The notes: generated by a model from the letters alone, not told the origin. DNA of 64,000 bases from CAYJNO01 sp964371715 (GCA_964371715.1 CAYJNO010000010.1:1-64000); one strand, 5' to 3'. Shown: positions 17,687 to 27,510, counted from the first letter of the stretch. Made by a program: numbers and translations.

Positions 17687-18221
17687 TTTTATTTTCCTTT
17701 TGTTTAGCTACAATAAATGACGCAATTGCTTTAGAAGCAAATGCTTTAGTAGCTAGTTTCACAACTATTTGTGAATCATCTTCTATTTTTAATGATGAAC
17801 TTAATTCATAATCATCTGATACAATTCCTAATGCCTCTTTAAAGGCTTTTTCTTGTTCTACACAAAAATAATTGTATGCATTACGATAACCTTTAAAGCG
17901 TGCTTGATAAGCTACACCATCTCTAATTTCTGAGATAGTTAAAACCTGCTTTAATATTGTAATAGCGATAAGAGTTGCTAGATGGACACGATTATATTGC
18001 TTTTTTACAGGTTTATTTATAAGTTTTAATTTAACATAGTTATTGATCATTGATCTTGTAATGATACGTTCGTCTTGATCTACAACTATGAAACTTAAAT
18101 ATTTCTCTAATAAACTAATCAATTGATCCATATAAATATTAAAATCTGGCAATTCTTCCCATCTTGGAAGATGAGCATTATTTAATCTATCATAATATTC
18201 TATTATTTCATTTTTACTCAT
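17679..18221 (-). CDS. DUF1836 domain protein
   Basis: 180 residues matching DUF1836 (PF08876): HLPRWEELPDFNIYMDQLIS at residues 16-35, then IITRSMINNYVKLKLINKPV and YNRVHLATLIAITILKQVLT, which is a MerR-like winged-helix DNA-binding pattern. The family is thought to be a transcriptional regulator because of that fold. It overlaps the aminotransferase gene upstream by 8 bases and psuK downstream by 8, so it may control this operon; that is inference from position. Confidence 0.8.
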   Translation of the reverse strand: MSKNEIIEYYDRLNNAHLPRWEELPDFNIYMDQLISLLEKYLSFIVVDQDERIITRSMINNYVKLKLINKPVKKQYNRVHLATLIAITILKQVLTISEIRDGVAYQARFKGYRNAYNYFCVEQEKAFKEALGIVSDDYELSSSLKIEDDSQIVVKLATKAFASKAIASFIVAKQKENKNG

Positions 18222-19389
18222 ATTTCTTTATAAATTGATGTAAAGCATCAAGTGCATCTTTTACTACATCAAATCTTACTCCCATATTAATTCTAATACA
18301 CGAATCACAACTACTATAAAATTCTTCACCCATTGAAGGTTGAATATTACATTCATCCATAATTGCTTCTTTGAGTTTATCGCCTTTTAAGTTAGTACAT
18401 GATAAATCTAACCATAAAAAATAAGTTGCCTCTGCTTCATACACAAGTGTCTGTGGCATGTTTTCTTTAATAAAATTATAAGCATATTTTCTCGTTTTAT
18501 TCAGATAATCTAATAATTCATCAAACCATTCTTCAGCTTCTTTGTAACAACTTTCCATTGCAACAAGTCCTAAAGTATTTAAAGTTAGAATTGACATACG
18601 CATTGCTACTTTATCAAAATCAGCTTTAAGTGCTTCATCTTTAATTACACATGATGAAACTTTCATCCCTGACATATTAAATGTTTTACTTATTGATAAA
18701 GCAGTAATTGTGTTTGCTTTAGTATATGATGTTAAATCAGCAATTGCAACAAATGTTCTATTATCGAATAAAAAGTCAATGTGGATTTCATCAGCAAAAA
18801 TTTTAAGTTGATGTTTTTCACAAAAGTTTGCAATCTCTACAAGTTCATCTTTTGTATATTTCATTCCTAATGGATTATGTGGATTACATAAAATAAACAT
18901 TTTAGTATTTTCATCAATTTGTTTTTCTAAACTCTCAAAATCAATTTTAAAGCGATTATTCTCTAATACCATTTCTGTATATAAAGGAACTCTATTATTT
19001 AATAATACCTTTTCTCTAAATTGATGATAGTTTGGTACAGGAATAATTACTTTATCATTTTCATTTGTCCATAAATTAATGCTAGCACATAGTGTTGATA
19101 AAACACTTGTTGTAATAGTTATATGTTGTGCTTCAATATGATAATTATATCTTCTTTGATACCAACCACAGATTTCATTATAAATTGTTTTACTTGGTAA
19201 TGTATAACCAAAGACTGGACAAGTTAATCTTTCCTTAATCTTCTCTACTACATTTTCGCATACTTCAAACTCCATGTCCGCAATCCACATTGGAATTATT
19301 TTATGCTGCAAATTATTATTTTCTAATTGTTGCCATTTTGTTGAATTAGTGTTTAATCTACATACATGTTTATCAAAGTTATATTTCAT
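18214..19389 (-). CDS. PatB/MalY-type PLP-dependent C-S lyase or aminotransferase
   Basis: 391 residues of fold-type I. Seen: PMWIADMEFEVCENVVEKI near residue 32, CNPHNPLGMKY near 168, DEIHIDF near 197 and the PLP lysine K235 in LSISKTFNMSGMK. The WIADMEF and DEIH.D pattern is that of PatB/MalY cystathionine beta-lyases rather than of broad aminotransferases. GAGGGAGT precedes the ATG. It is first in a seven-gene operon with an extended -10 promoter at 19415. Confidence 0.88.
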   Translation of the reverse strand: MKYNFDKHVCRLNTNSTKWQQLENNNLQHKIIPMWIADMEFEVCENVVEKIKERLTCPVFGYTLPSKTIYNEICGWYQRRYNYHIEAQHITITTSVLSTLCASINLWTNENDKVIIPVPNYHQFREKVLLNNRVPLYTEMVLENNRFKIDFESLEKQIDENTKMFILCNPHNPLGMKYTKDELVEIANFCEKHQLKIFADEIHIDFLFDNRTFVAIADLTSYTKANTITALSISKTFNMSGMKVSSCVIKDEALKADFDKVAMRMSILTLNTLGLVAMESCYKEAEEWFDELLDYLNKTRKYAYNFIKENMPQTLVYEAEATYFLWLDLSCTNLKGDKLKEAIMDECNIQPSMGEEFYSSCDSCIRINMGVRFDVVKDALDALHQFIKKYE

Positions 19390-19414
19390 TATTACTCCCT
19401 CATTTTATATAAAA

Positions 19415-19420
19415 ATTATA
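19415..19420 (-). promoter_or_regulatory. Extended -10 promoter of the patB-psuKG operon
   Basis: On the minus strand TGCTATAAT ends 26 bases before the ATG at 19389. No TTGACA-like -35 at the right distance; the TG motif would compensate. Confidence 0.55.
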
Positions 19421-19482
19421 GCATTTTATTCGATGTTTGATGTCATTTTTTCAACAAAATATCACATATTACATTACTATGT

Positions 19483-19488
19483 TATGAT
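19483..19488 (+). promoter_or_regulatory. Possible extended -10 of traB gene
   Basis: TGTTATGAT lies 25 bases before the plus-strand ATG at 19513, in the divergent region shared with the patB operon. The -35 is poor, so this is tentative. Confidence 0.4.
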
Positions 19489-19512
19489 ATTATTATTAAG
19501 ATGAGGTAAGCA

Positions 19513-20676
19513 ATGGAAAATTCATATACAAAAATAGAAATAAATAATCAAATTTTTTACTTAATAGGAACTGCTCATGTTTCTAAGGTCAGTTCAATTC
19601 AAGTTGAAAATGTAATAGATGAAGTAATACCAGATGCAATTTGTATTGAACTTGATCAAAAACGCTATGACAATTTAAATAATCCTAAAAAATGGGAAGA
19701 TGCAAATGTTATTGATATTATTAAATCTAAGCAAGTAGTCTTATTACTTATTAATACAATTCTTGCTTCATATCAAAAAAGAGTTGCTGAAAATTTAGAT
19801 TCTACATCAGGTCAAGAAATGATAGTTGGTATCAAAAAAGCTAAAGAATTAAAAGCTAAACTTGTTTTAGCAGATCGTAATATTCAAACAACATTTATGA
19901 GAATATGGCGCAAACACACATTCTTTCAAAAAATCAAATTAATGAGTAGTATCTTTTTTTCAATCTTTGAAGATGAAAAAATAAGTGAGGAAGATATTGA
20001 AAACTTAAAACAAAGTGATATTTTAGAAGCAGCTTTAAATGATGTTGGTAAAAATTTCCCTGTTATCAAAGAAGTTTTAGTTGATGAAAGAGATATTTAT
20101 CTAGCAAGTAAAATTAGATCTGCTAAAGGTGAAAAAGTTGTAGCAATATTAGGAGCAGCACATATGCCAGGAGTTATTAAACATTTAGCTAATCCTGTTA
20201 ATATCAGCGAATTAGATAAAATTCCACCTAAATCTTTCTTTTCAAAAATTAGTGGATACATCATTCCTGCTTTAATAATTTGCGCTATTATTTTTACAAG
20301 TTATGCTAATTTAGATTTAGGCTTAGAGCAAATTAAGTCTTGGTTATTATGGAATGGTACTTTAAGCGCGATTGGTGTCTTATTGGCTAAAGGACATATC
20401 CTAAGTATTATTACTGCCTTTATTGTTGCACCATTTACTTCTTTAAACCCTTTACTTGCAGCTGGATGGTTTGCAGGTATTGTAGAAGCTATGGTTAAAA
20501 AACCTAAAGTTAAAGATTTTGAAAACTTAAGTAATTCGTTAAATTCATTTAAAGAATTTAGAAGTAATAGTGTAATGCGTATTTTATTAATTGTTATTTT
20601 AGCTAATGTCTTTAGTACAATAGCAACAATTATTAGCGGTTTAGATATCTTTAATATTTTCTTAAACACAATCTAG
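19513..20676 (+). CDS. TraB family protein
   Basis: 387 residues of the TraB/PrgY family (PF01963). The N-terminal domain has FYLIGTAHVSKVSSIQVENV near residue 15, PDAICIELDQKRYDNL with the conserved Glu, and VAILGAAHMPGVIKHL near 213, carrying the GxxH pairs of the proposed metal site. The C-terminal third has about four membrane segments (SGYIIPALIICAIIFTSYAN onward). In Enterococcus, relatives reduce pheromone activity; the general function is thought to be metal-dependent peptidase-like but is not proven. GAGG precedes the ATG. The P-type ATPase follows after 7 bases. Confidence 0.88.
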   Translation: MENSYTKIEINNQIFYLIGTAHVSKVSSIQVENVIDEVIPDAICIELDQKRYDNLNNPKKWEDANVIDIIKSKQVVLLLINTILASYQKRVAENLDSTSGQEMIVGIKKAKELKAKLVLADRNIQTTFMRIWRKHTFFQKIKLMSSIFFSIFEDEKISEEDIENLKQSDILEAALNDVGKNFPVIKEVLVDERDIYLASKIRSAKGEKVVAILGAAHMPGVIKHLANPVNISELDKIPPKSFFSKISGYIIPALIICAIIFTSYANLDLGLEQIKSWLLWNGTLSAIGVLLAKGHILSIITAFIVAPFTSLNPLLAAGWFAGIVEAMVKKPKVKDFENLSNSLNSFKEFRSNSVMRILLIVILANVFSTIATIISGLDIFNIFLNTI

Positions 20677-20683
20677 GAGCAAT

Positions 20684-22945
20684 ATGAAAAAAATAGGTCT
20701 TACAAGTAAAGAAGTACAAATTAGAATAAATAATAATCAAATAAATAAAACAAGTATCGAGCATAGTCGTACTATCAAGGATATAATCTTCACAAATTTA
20801 TTTACTACTTTTAATATGTTAAATATCACATTAGCTTGTTTAGTTTTATTAACAAAAAGTTATGTAAATATGCTATTTATGGGAACTGTTATTTCAAATC
20901 TATTAATTGGTATCTTTCAAGAAGTAAGATCTAAATTAACTTTAGATCGTCTAAAACTATTAAATGAAACAAATTATGATGTATATCGTGACAATAAATT
21001 GACTAGTATCCTAAGCGGAGAAATAGTATTAGATGATGTTGTTCTTATCAAAGTAGGACAACAAATACCAAGTGATGCAATCTTAATATCTGATTATCTT
21101 GAAGTAAATGAATCGTTGCTAACGGGAGAATCTGATGCGATAAAAAAACAACGCGATGATTTTCTATATGCTGGTAGTTATACTATTACTAATGAAGCTT
21201 TAATTAAGATTATAAAAGTCGGTAACGATAACTATATAAGTACACTTTTAAAGCAAGTAAAAGCAGCAAAAAAACAAAACTCAACTATTAAATATTCTTT
21301 AAACTTAATTATAAAAGTGATAACTTTCTTTATTATTCCTCTCGGTATTGCCTTATTTATAAAACAATATTATTTTTCTAATGATGGATTTAATGCTTCA
21401 ATATTACAAACAGTAGGAGCATTAGTTGGAATGATACCTGAAGGCCTTGTTTTATTAACTAGTATTGCTCTAGCAATTGGAGCATTAAATTTAGTTAAAC
21501 ATCAAACATTAACCAAGGAAATATATAGCTTAGAGACACTTGCTCGTGTTGATGTCTTATGTCTTGATAAAACAGGCACATTAACAACTGGTAAAATGCA
21601 AGTAATTAATTTAATTAACTTTACAAATTTAGATTTATCAAATATGATAGCTAATGCCATAAATTATATCGATGATAAAAACTCTACAGCTTTAGCAATT
21701 AAAGATTATTTTAAAATTAAGGAACCTTTAATCCTATCTTCTAAAACACACTTTTCAAGCGAAAATAAATATAGTAGTACTTATATCAATGAAGCGTTAT
21801 TTAAGCTTGGGGCTATCGAATATTTAAATTTAAACATTAATACAGAAAAACAAGCAATATTAGCTAAGTATAATAATTCATTAAATCGTATTATAGGAGT
21901 TAGTTATGCTAGTGAATTTGTTGGATTTATTATTTTAAAAGATACTATTAGACCCTATACAAAAGAAACATTGAAACATTTTGAAGAACAAAAAGTTAAT
22001 ATAAAAATTATAAGTGGTGATGGATATGATACTGTATTAAATATCGCTAAAGAATGTGGTGTTAAAGATTATCATTTAGCAATCAGTACAAAAGATTTAG
22101 ATGATGAAACCTTAAAAGAATTATCTTTAACACATAACGTATTCACTAGAGTTAATCCCTATCAGAAAAAATTAATAATTCAAACATTAAACAATAATAA
22201 TCATACTACTGCAATGGTTGGTGATGGCGTTAATGATATTATGGCCTTAAAAGAAGCTAACTGTTCTATTGCAATGAAAGATGGAAGTGATGCCTTAAAA
22301 GATATGGCAAATCTAATTCTTTTAAATAATGACTTTAGTAATTTAGTTCAAGTATTAAATGAAGGTAGAAGAGTAATAAATAACATAGAAAGAACATCTA
22401 CATTATTTTTAACTAAAACAATCATGTCTTTCTTTATTGCTTTTTTAACAGTCTTCTTTATTGATTCATACCCTTTTTTACCAATTCAATTAACTTTAGT
22501 ATCTACACTATGTATTGGTATTCCAGCCTTTATTTTATCTCTTGAACCAAACTATGAACTTGTTACTTCAAACTTTTTAGCTAATATTCTAAAAAAAGCA
22601 TTACCATCAGGATTAGCTATTGTAATCATTATTACAATCTATCAAGTACTAGCTAATTTCAATATAATAAACTATGATATTTTATCAACATTATCTTTAT
22701 ATAGTATTAGTATGATTATTTATTATGTATTATATAAATTAGTAAAAAAATTAACATTAATTAGAATTTTACTACTAATATTTACTGGTAGTGGTTTAGT
22801 GATTGCTTTGACTTTATTTAAGGATTTTTTCTTCTTAATTAACTTAAATGTAAATGAATATATTATTTTATTCATCGTAACAATTTTTGGTTTAATATGC
22901 TTAAATTATGGTGAAAAACTATATAACTTTATAATTAAAAAATAA
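20684..22945 (+). CDS. P-type cation-transporting ATPase
   Basis: 753 residues. TGES (LLTGESDAI) near residue 148, the phosphorylation motif DKTGTLTTG with D295, and the hinge MVGDGVNDIMALKEANCSIAM near 510 are all present. Membrane segments flank the actuator domain, and a C-terminal bundle has about six. It lacks N-terminal heavy-metal domains and the CPx motif; TM4 reads VGMIPEGLVLLTSIALAIGA, as in Ca/Mg-type and CtpE-like pumps. Substrate probably a divalent cation such as calcium or magnesium. Co-transcribed with traB by spacing. Confidence 0.9.
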   Translation: MKKIGLTSKEVQIRINNNQINKTSIEHSRTIKDIIFTNLFTTFNMLNITLACLVLLTKSYVNMLFMGTVISNLLIGIFQEVRSKLTLDRLKLLNETNYDVYRDNKLTSILSGEIVLDDVVLIKVGQQIPSDAILISDYLEVNESLLTGESDAIKKQRDDFLYAGSYTITNEALIKIIKVGNDNYISTLLKQVKAAKKQNSTIKYSLNLIIKVITFFIIPLGIALFIKQYYFSNDGFNASILQTVGALVGMIPEGLVLLTSIALAIGALNLVKHQTLTKEIYSLETLARVDVLCLDKTGTLTTGKMQVINLINFTNLDLSNMIANAINYIDDKNSTALAIKDYFKIKEPLILSSKTHFSSENKYSSTYINEALFKLGAIEYLNLNINTEKQAILAKYNNSLNRIIGVSYASEFVGFIILKDTIRPYTKETLKHFEEQKVNIKIISGDGYDTVLNIAKECGVKDYHLAISTKDLDDETLKELSLTHNVFTRVNPYQKKLIIQTLNNNNHTTAMVGDGVNDIMALKEANCSIAMKDGSDALKDMANLILLNNDFSNLVQVLNEGRRVINNIERTSTLFLTKTIMSFFIAFLTVFFIDSYPFLPIQLTLVSTLCIGIPAFILSLEPNYELVTSNFLANILKKALPSGLAIVIIITIYQVLANFNIINYDILSTLSLYSISMIIYYVLYKLVKKLTLIRILLLIFTGSGLVIALTLFKDFFFLINLNVNEYIILFIVTIFGLICLNYGEKLYNFIIKK

Positions 22946-22970
22946 CTAAATAAATTATAAAAAAATAATA

Positions 22971-23013
22971 AAAACCTGTTATTATCATTTATTGATAACG
23001 ACAGGTTTTTTTT
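22971..23013. terminator. Bidirectional terminator
   Basis: AAAACCTGT pairs with ACAGGTTTT and inner TTATCA with TGATAA. It lies between the P-type ATPase (plus) and the diguanylate cyclase (minus), with T runs on both strands. Confidence 0.9.
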
Positions 23014-23028
23014 AACATATCTAATTTT

Positions 23029-24900
23029 TTATGATTCTAAATTTATTTTCACATTAGATAAATCATAATATTCATGTCTATCTTTTCCATTATCCTTAGC
23101 TTTATATAGTGCAGTATCTGCATTTAAATAAAGAGTTTTAAAGTTATAACCATTATTAGGATACATCGCTACACCAATACTTGATGAAATATTAACTGTG
23201 ATATTTCCTTTTTTATATTCTCTTTTTAATTTTGTATTTATTTGCGAAACCTTATTTTTTAATGCATCAATATCAGTAACATTTTTCATTAAGATAATAA
23301 ATTCATCACCACCTAAACGCCCTACAATATCATCACCTCTAAATAAAATAGATAATGAATTTGCAAGTTCTTTAATTACTTTATCTCCATATTGATGACC
23401 AAATGTATCATTTAAAGTTTTAAAGTTATCCACATCAACAATAATTAAAGCATGATGATCTATAGCTATATTTGAATTTAATAAAGTATGTTCTATTAAC
23501 TTCTCTGTTGTAATCTTATTATATAAATCTGTTAATAAGTCTGTTTCTGACATTTCTTTTAGCTGAATCGTTTCTTTCATCATAACATCTATATTTTCTA
23601 AAAAGCCTACTGCTTTATGATAGTTCTTTGTACGATTATCTTTGATTGGAAACAATGATAGTGAATACCATATATGTCCTTCATCTTTATCTTTTAATCT
23701 TAATTTTATATTAGAAGCTACTTTACCAGCTCTAATATTTTCTAAATAATCCAAAAACTTTAGATTTTCATCATTATGAACAAAATCATTAAATTCTTCA
23801 CCATCAATTTCAATTTCATTGCTTGTACTAAATTTATGTGTTCGATCACCTAAAAACGTTATTAATCGATAGTCATCATCATATTCAAAAAAGTATTTTC
23901 TAAGTTGTTTTGAAACAATTGAAAAACGTGATTCATATTCATCTGTTAATTCATCAGATTTTTTTCTAACATTTAATACGACCATTCCTAAAGCAATAAA
24001 GATTAATAAATATATTACGATATAAATTAATGAATTCAAGATTATTGCATAAGCATCTGCATTCAATGCCGCTTTATCTGCTACCGTGTACATTATCCAT
24101 TTACTTGTACTTATCGGGCTATAATAAACTACTCTCGATTCTCCATTATCACTTGCATATTCTGTATAATCAGCATTTCCTATTATAAAATCACTTGCCA
24201 TTTTTTCGTAGCTAAAGTTTTCTTCATAGCTTAAAACACTAGCTGCTTCAGCAAATGGTACATCCATACCAATCATATTTTGTGCATCACTAACTGCTAC
24301 ATAGCGTCCATTTTGATCAATCACATGAAAATATCCATCATATGTATAAAATATATCATTAAATCTATTTGATAGTTCTTCAACCGTTAAAATACCCATT
24401 AAAAAACCCAATATTTGACCACCTTCATCAATTATCGGAACTACAACACCTACGACATTTTCTTTTAATGTCTCATCGTAAAAAACATTAGTAACAAATG
24501 ATTCACCATTATTATAATTTTCATATAATGCTGAAGGTAATTCATTACCATTAATTGATGTTCCAAACATTAATTCTTCTAAAGAATAAAATCTTGTATC
24601 TTCAAAATTTTCATCATCAACTGCAGTACTAAGTGCTTCTTCAACATTTAATGTAGCAGTGTTTTCACCAATTATATCAGCTGCTAATTCTAAATATTTT
24701 TCATATCTTTCAAATGTAGCACTAACAGCAATTGCATTATTATTACCAATTTCTTTTAGTTCAACTTTTGCTTCATCTATTGTAGTATTTAAAATACGAT
24801 TATAAAATAATACTGAAAAAATAACTAATAATAATGCAAGAATAAATATTGATATTTTTACTTTTGTAATATACTTAATTTTTTTTAATATGTGTTTCAT
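23029..24900 (-). CDS. Membrane diguanylate cyclase with Cache sensor
   Basis: 623 residues. Residues 12-31 and about 288-312 are membrane segments enclosing a 255-residue outer dCache-type sensor (YSPISTSKWIMYTVAD at its end). A PAS-like region follows at about 340-445 and the GGDEF domain at 455-615. The active site GGDEF is intact at 530-534, and an RxxD inhibitory site (RGDD, 521-524) stands at the canonical five residues upstream. It should make cyclic di-GMP in response to an extracellular ligand and be product-inhibited. GGGG lies 10 bases before the ATG. A 9-bp inverted repeat overlaps its promoter. Confidence 0.93.
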   Translation of the reverse strand: MKHILKKIKYITKVKISIFILALLLVIFSVLFYNRILNTTIDEAKVELKEIGNNNAIAVSATFERYEKYLELAADIIGENTATLNVEEALSTAVDDENFEDTRFYSLEELMFGTSINGNELPSALYENYNNGESFVTNVFYDETLKENVVGVVVPIIDEGGQILGFLMGILTVEELSNRFNDIFYTYDGYFHVIDQNGRYVAVSDAQNMIGMDVPFAEAASVLSYEENFSYEKMASDFIIGNADYTEYASDNGESRVVYYSPISTSKWIMYTVADKAALNADAYAIILNSLIYIVIYLLIFIALGMVVLNVRKKSDELTDEYESRFSIVSKQLRKYFFEYDDDYRLITFLGDRTHKFSTSNEIEIDGEEFNDFVHNDENLKFLDYLENIRAGKVASNIKLRLKDKDEGHIWYSLSLFPIKDNRTKNYHKAVGFLENIDVMMKETIQLKEMSETDLLTDLYNKITTEKLIEHTLLNSNIAIDHHALIIVDVDNFKTLNDTFGHQYGDKVIKELANSLSILFRGDDIVGRLGGDEFIILMKNVTDIDALKNKVSQINTKLKREYKKGNITVNISSSIGVAMYPNNGYNFKTLYLNADTALYKAKDNGKDRHEYYDLSNVKINLES

Positions 24901-24920
24901 CTTTTTACCCCATTGTATTT

Positions 24921-24949
24921 ATTATAACACAATGATTTATATTGTGTTA
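24921..24949 (-). promoter_or_regulatory. Promoter with inverted repeat before diguanylate cyclase gene
   Basis: On the minus strand TGTTATAAT (extended -10, TATAAT at 24921-24926) overlaps the dyad TAACACAAT (24925-24933) and ATTGTGTTA (24941-24949), nine perfect pairs with a seven-base spacer. No T run follows on the minus strand, so it is not a terminator. It looks like a repressor site, 25 bases before the gene. Confidence 0.5.
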
Positions 24950-24962
24950 GGTCTAAGAAAAA

Positions 24963-24994
24963 AAAATGAGTAATCATTATAGATTACTCATTTT
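24963..24994 (-). terminator. Terminator of gpmI
   Basis: AAAATGAGTAATC and GATTACTCATTTT pair perfectly (13 bp, six-base loop) and are followed by a T run on the minus strand, directly after the gpmI stop. Confidence 0.92.
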
Positions 24995-24996
24995 AA

Positions 24997-26565
24997 TTAT
25001 TTTATTATCGATTCATCCCATTCTTTTGGTACTTCTAAACCTAATAATTTAAATGTAGAAGCAGCAACATTACTTAAGCCATAATCTCCATCTTCAAATG
25101 TACAATCATTATTATAAACAATGAATGGTACTTTATTTAAAGTATGAGCTGTTTTTGGTTTAATTGGATCAGTCTCATTTTTTTGTTTTTCATACATTTC
25201 ATCAGCATTTCCATGGTCAGCTGTTAATACTAATGTCATATCATTTTCTTTACAAGCTTTCATTAAGCGTCCGATTACTAAATCAACAGTTTCAACACCA
25301 ATGATTGTAGCTTCATAAGAACCTGTGTGTCCAACCATATCTCCATTTGGATAGTTAACACGATAGAATGAATACTCTTTAGAATTAATTGCTTCAACTA
25401 ATAAATCAGTAATTTCTGCAGCTTTCATCCAAGGTCTTTGTTCAAATGGTAATACATCTGATTTCACTTCTACCCATGTTTCTAATTCTTCAGAGAATTT
25501 GCTTGAGTTATTTCCATTCCAAAAGTAAGTTACATGTCCAAATTTTTGTGTTTCACTTATTGCATAAGTTTTAACTCCATTTTTTACAAGATATTCTGAC
25601 ATTGTATTTTGAATTTGTGGAGGATTTACTAAGTAATTAGTTGGGATTTTTAAGTCTCCATCATATTCTAACATACCAGCATATACTACTTGTGGATGAT
25701 ATTTACGATCAAAATAATTAAAGTCTTTATCATCAAAAGCTTTAGATATTTCAATTGAACGATCTCCTCTAAAGTTAAAGAAAACAACACTATCATGATC
25801 TTTTATTTTACCAACTGCTTCGCCATTTTCTGCAATAACAAATGCTGGAATATCTTGGTCATTAACTCCAAGTTCATTACGATATGTTTCAACAGCTTCT
25901 TTTGTACTTGCAAATTGTCTACCTTCTCCAAGCACATGAGTTTGCCATCCTCTTTCTACCATTGACCAATCAGCTTCATAACGGTCCATAGTGATAACCA
26001 TACGTCCACCACCTGAAGCAATTTTTGCTGTAAAGTTATCATCATTAATTTCTTTAATGAAATCTTCAATATCATCTACATATGTTAAAGCACTTGTTGA
26101 TGGTACATCTCTTCCATCTAATAAAACATGTATATAAACTGTACTTACACCTTTTTCTTTAGCATTTTCAATTAATGCTTTTAAATGCTTTATATGTGAA
26201 TGGACATTGCCATCTGATAATAATCCAATAAAATGCATTGCATATCCTTTAGCATTATCGATAAGTTTAGCCCAAGTTTCACCTTCAAAAATCTTTTTTG
26301 ACTCTATTGATTCATTAACTAAAGCTGCACCTTGTGAATATACTTGACCACAACCCAATGCATTATGACCTACTTCAGAATTTCCCATATCTGCATCACT
26401 TGGTAGCCCTACTGCTGTACCATGTGCTTTAATTGTTGTATATGGACAATTTGCTTTTAAATAGTCTAAGTTTGGAGTATATGCATTGCTAACTGCATTA
26501 CCAAACTGCTTTTCAGTTGCACCAACACCATCCATGACTACTAATACTACTGGTTTTTTCTCCAT
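24997..26565 (-). CDS. gpmI: 2,3-bisphosphoglycerate-independent phosphoglycerate mutase
   Basis: 522 residues, the usual length for GpmI. VVMDGVGATE binds the first metal, the catalytic serine is S63 in DMGNSEVGHNALGCG, and DGRDVPSTSA, GGGRMVITMDRYEADW, FNFRGDRSIE and LTADHGNADEM near the end complete the alkaline-phosphatase-type site for two Mn ions. It interconverts 3- and 2-phosphoglycerate in glycolysis. AAGAAGGT lies before the ATG. It is a single gene, away from the usual gapA-pgk-tpiA cluster, with its own terminator. Confidence 0.97.
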   Translation of the reverse strand: MEKKPVVLVVMDGVGATEKQFGNAVSNAYTPNLDYLKANCPYTTIKAHGTAVGLPSDADMGNSEVGHNALGCGQVYSQGAALVNESIESKKIFEGETWAKLIDNAKGYAMHFIGLLSDGNVHSHIKHLKALIENAKEKGVSTVYIHVLLDGRDVPSTSALTYVDDIEDFIKEINDDNFTAKIASGGGRMVITMDRYEADWSMVERGWQTHVLGEGRQFASTKEAVETYRNELGVNDQDIPAFVIAENGEAVGKIKDHDSVVFFNFRGDRSIEISKAFDDKDFNYFDRKYHPQVVYAGMLEYDGDLKIPTNYLVNPPQIQNTMSEYLVKNGVKTYAISETQKFGHVTYFWNGNNSSKFSEELETWVEVKSDVLPFEQRPWMKAAEITDLLVEAINSKEYSFYRVNYPNGDMVGHTGSYEATIIGVETVDLVIGRLMKACKENDMTLVLTADHGNADEMYEKQKNETDPIKPKTAHTLNKVPFIVYNNDCTFEDGDYGLSNVAASTFKLLGLEVPKEWDESIIK

Positions 26566-26648
26566 TATTAATACCTTCTTTCATATAAAAATATATCATA
26601 ATTATAAGATTAAATAAACTCTTTAAGTATTTAATATTTAAACTTTGC

Positions 26649-26654
26649 TATAAT
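26649..26654 (+). promoter_or_regulatory. Extended -10 promoter of ABC exporter operon
   Basis: TGCTATAAT ends 20 bases before the ATG at 26674, just before GGAGG. No clear -35 at 17 bases. Confidence 0.6.
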
Positions 26655-26673
26655 AAAATTGTGGAGGAAAAAT

Positions 26674-27510
26674 ATGAGCATAATAGATATAAATAAATTA
26701 ACAAAATATTATGGTAATTTTAAAGCTATAGACAATATTAATTTTACTATCAATCAAGGTGAAATTGTAGGTTTTGTAGGTAAAAATGGAGCTGGTAAAT
26801 CAACCACTATTAGAAGCATATTAAATATACTATTCCCAAGTGATGGAACAATAAAGATAGATTCTTTAGATAGCATTGTTGATACAAAAGCAATTAAAGA
26901 ACAAGTAGCATATGTAATGAGTGAACCTAACTTCCCCAAGAATATCACGGGGTTTGATTTATTAAAATTTAGTCTTAAATTTACAACAACATCTTTTGAG
27001 AAAGTTGAAGAATTAGCAAGATACTTTGAAATTGACTTAACTAAAAAAGTAAATGAATTAAGTCTAGGTAACAAAAAGAAATTAGCGCTAATAAATGCGT
27101 TTATTAAAGAAGCAAAAATAATGATCCTTGATGAACCAACAAATGGTTTAGATCCATTAATGCAACAAAAGTTTTTTGAATTAATTTTAAAACAAAAAGC
27201 TGAAAATAATACAATATTTTTATCAAGTCATAACTTATTAGAAATAGAAAAATATTGTGATAAAGTAATCATTATTAAGGATGGAATCATAGTTGATTAT
27301 ATTGATTTAAAAATGCAAAAACTTAAACATCAACAAGTAGTTACCTATAAGACTAAAGATGGAGAATCATTAACTTTTGATTTAAATGAAGATATTAATG
27401 ACTTGTTAAAAAGACTATCTAAATTAGATTTAGATAGTCTAGAAATTAAATATAAATCTGTTGAAGATGAATTTATTACTTATTACAAAGGAGATGCTGA
27501 CCATGAATAA
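26674..27510 (+). CDS. ABC transporter ATP-binding protein (BcrA-like)
   Basis: About 278 residues. Walker A GKNGAGKST near residue 34, signature-like LSLGNKKKLAL near 127, Walker B IMILDEPTNGLDP near 147, and an H-loop in SSHNL. A C-terminal extension of about 70 residues follows, as in BcrA/EcsA-type exporters. An in-frame TTG at 26659 would add five residues, but the GGAGG ribosome binding site lies inside that extension, so ATG at 26674 is the start. It overlaps the permease gene by 8 bases. Confidence 0.92.
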   Translation: MSIIDINKLTKYYGNFKAIDNINFTINQGEIVGFVGKNGAGKSTTIRSILNILFPSDGTIKIDSLDSIVDTKAIKEQVAYVMSEPNFPKNITGFDLLKFSLKFTTTSFEKVEELARYFEIDLTKKVNELSLGNKKKLALINAFIKEAKIMILDEPTNGLDPLMQQKFFELILKQKAENNTIFLSSHNLLEIEKYCDKVIIIKDGIIVDYIDLKMQKLKHQQVVTYKTKDGESLTFDLNEDINDLLKRLSKLDLDSLEIKYKSVEDEFITYYKGDADHE

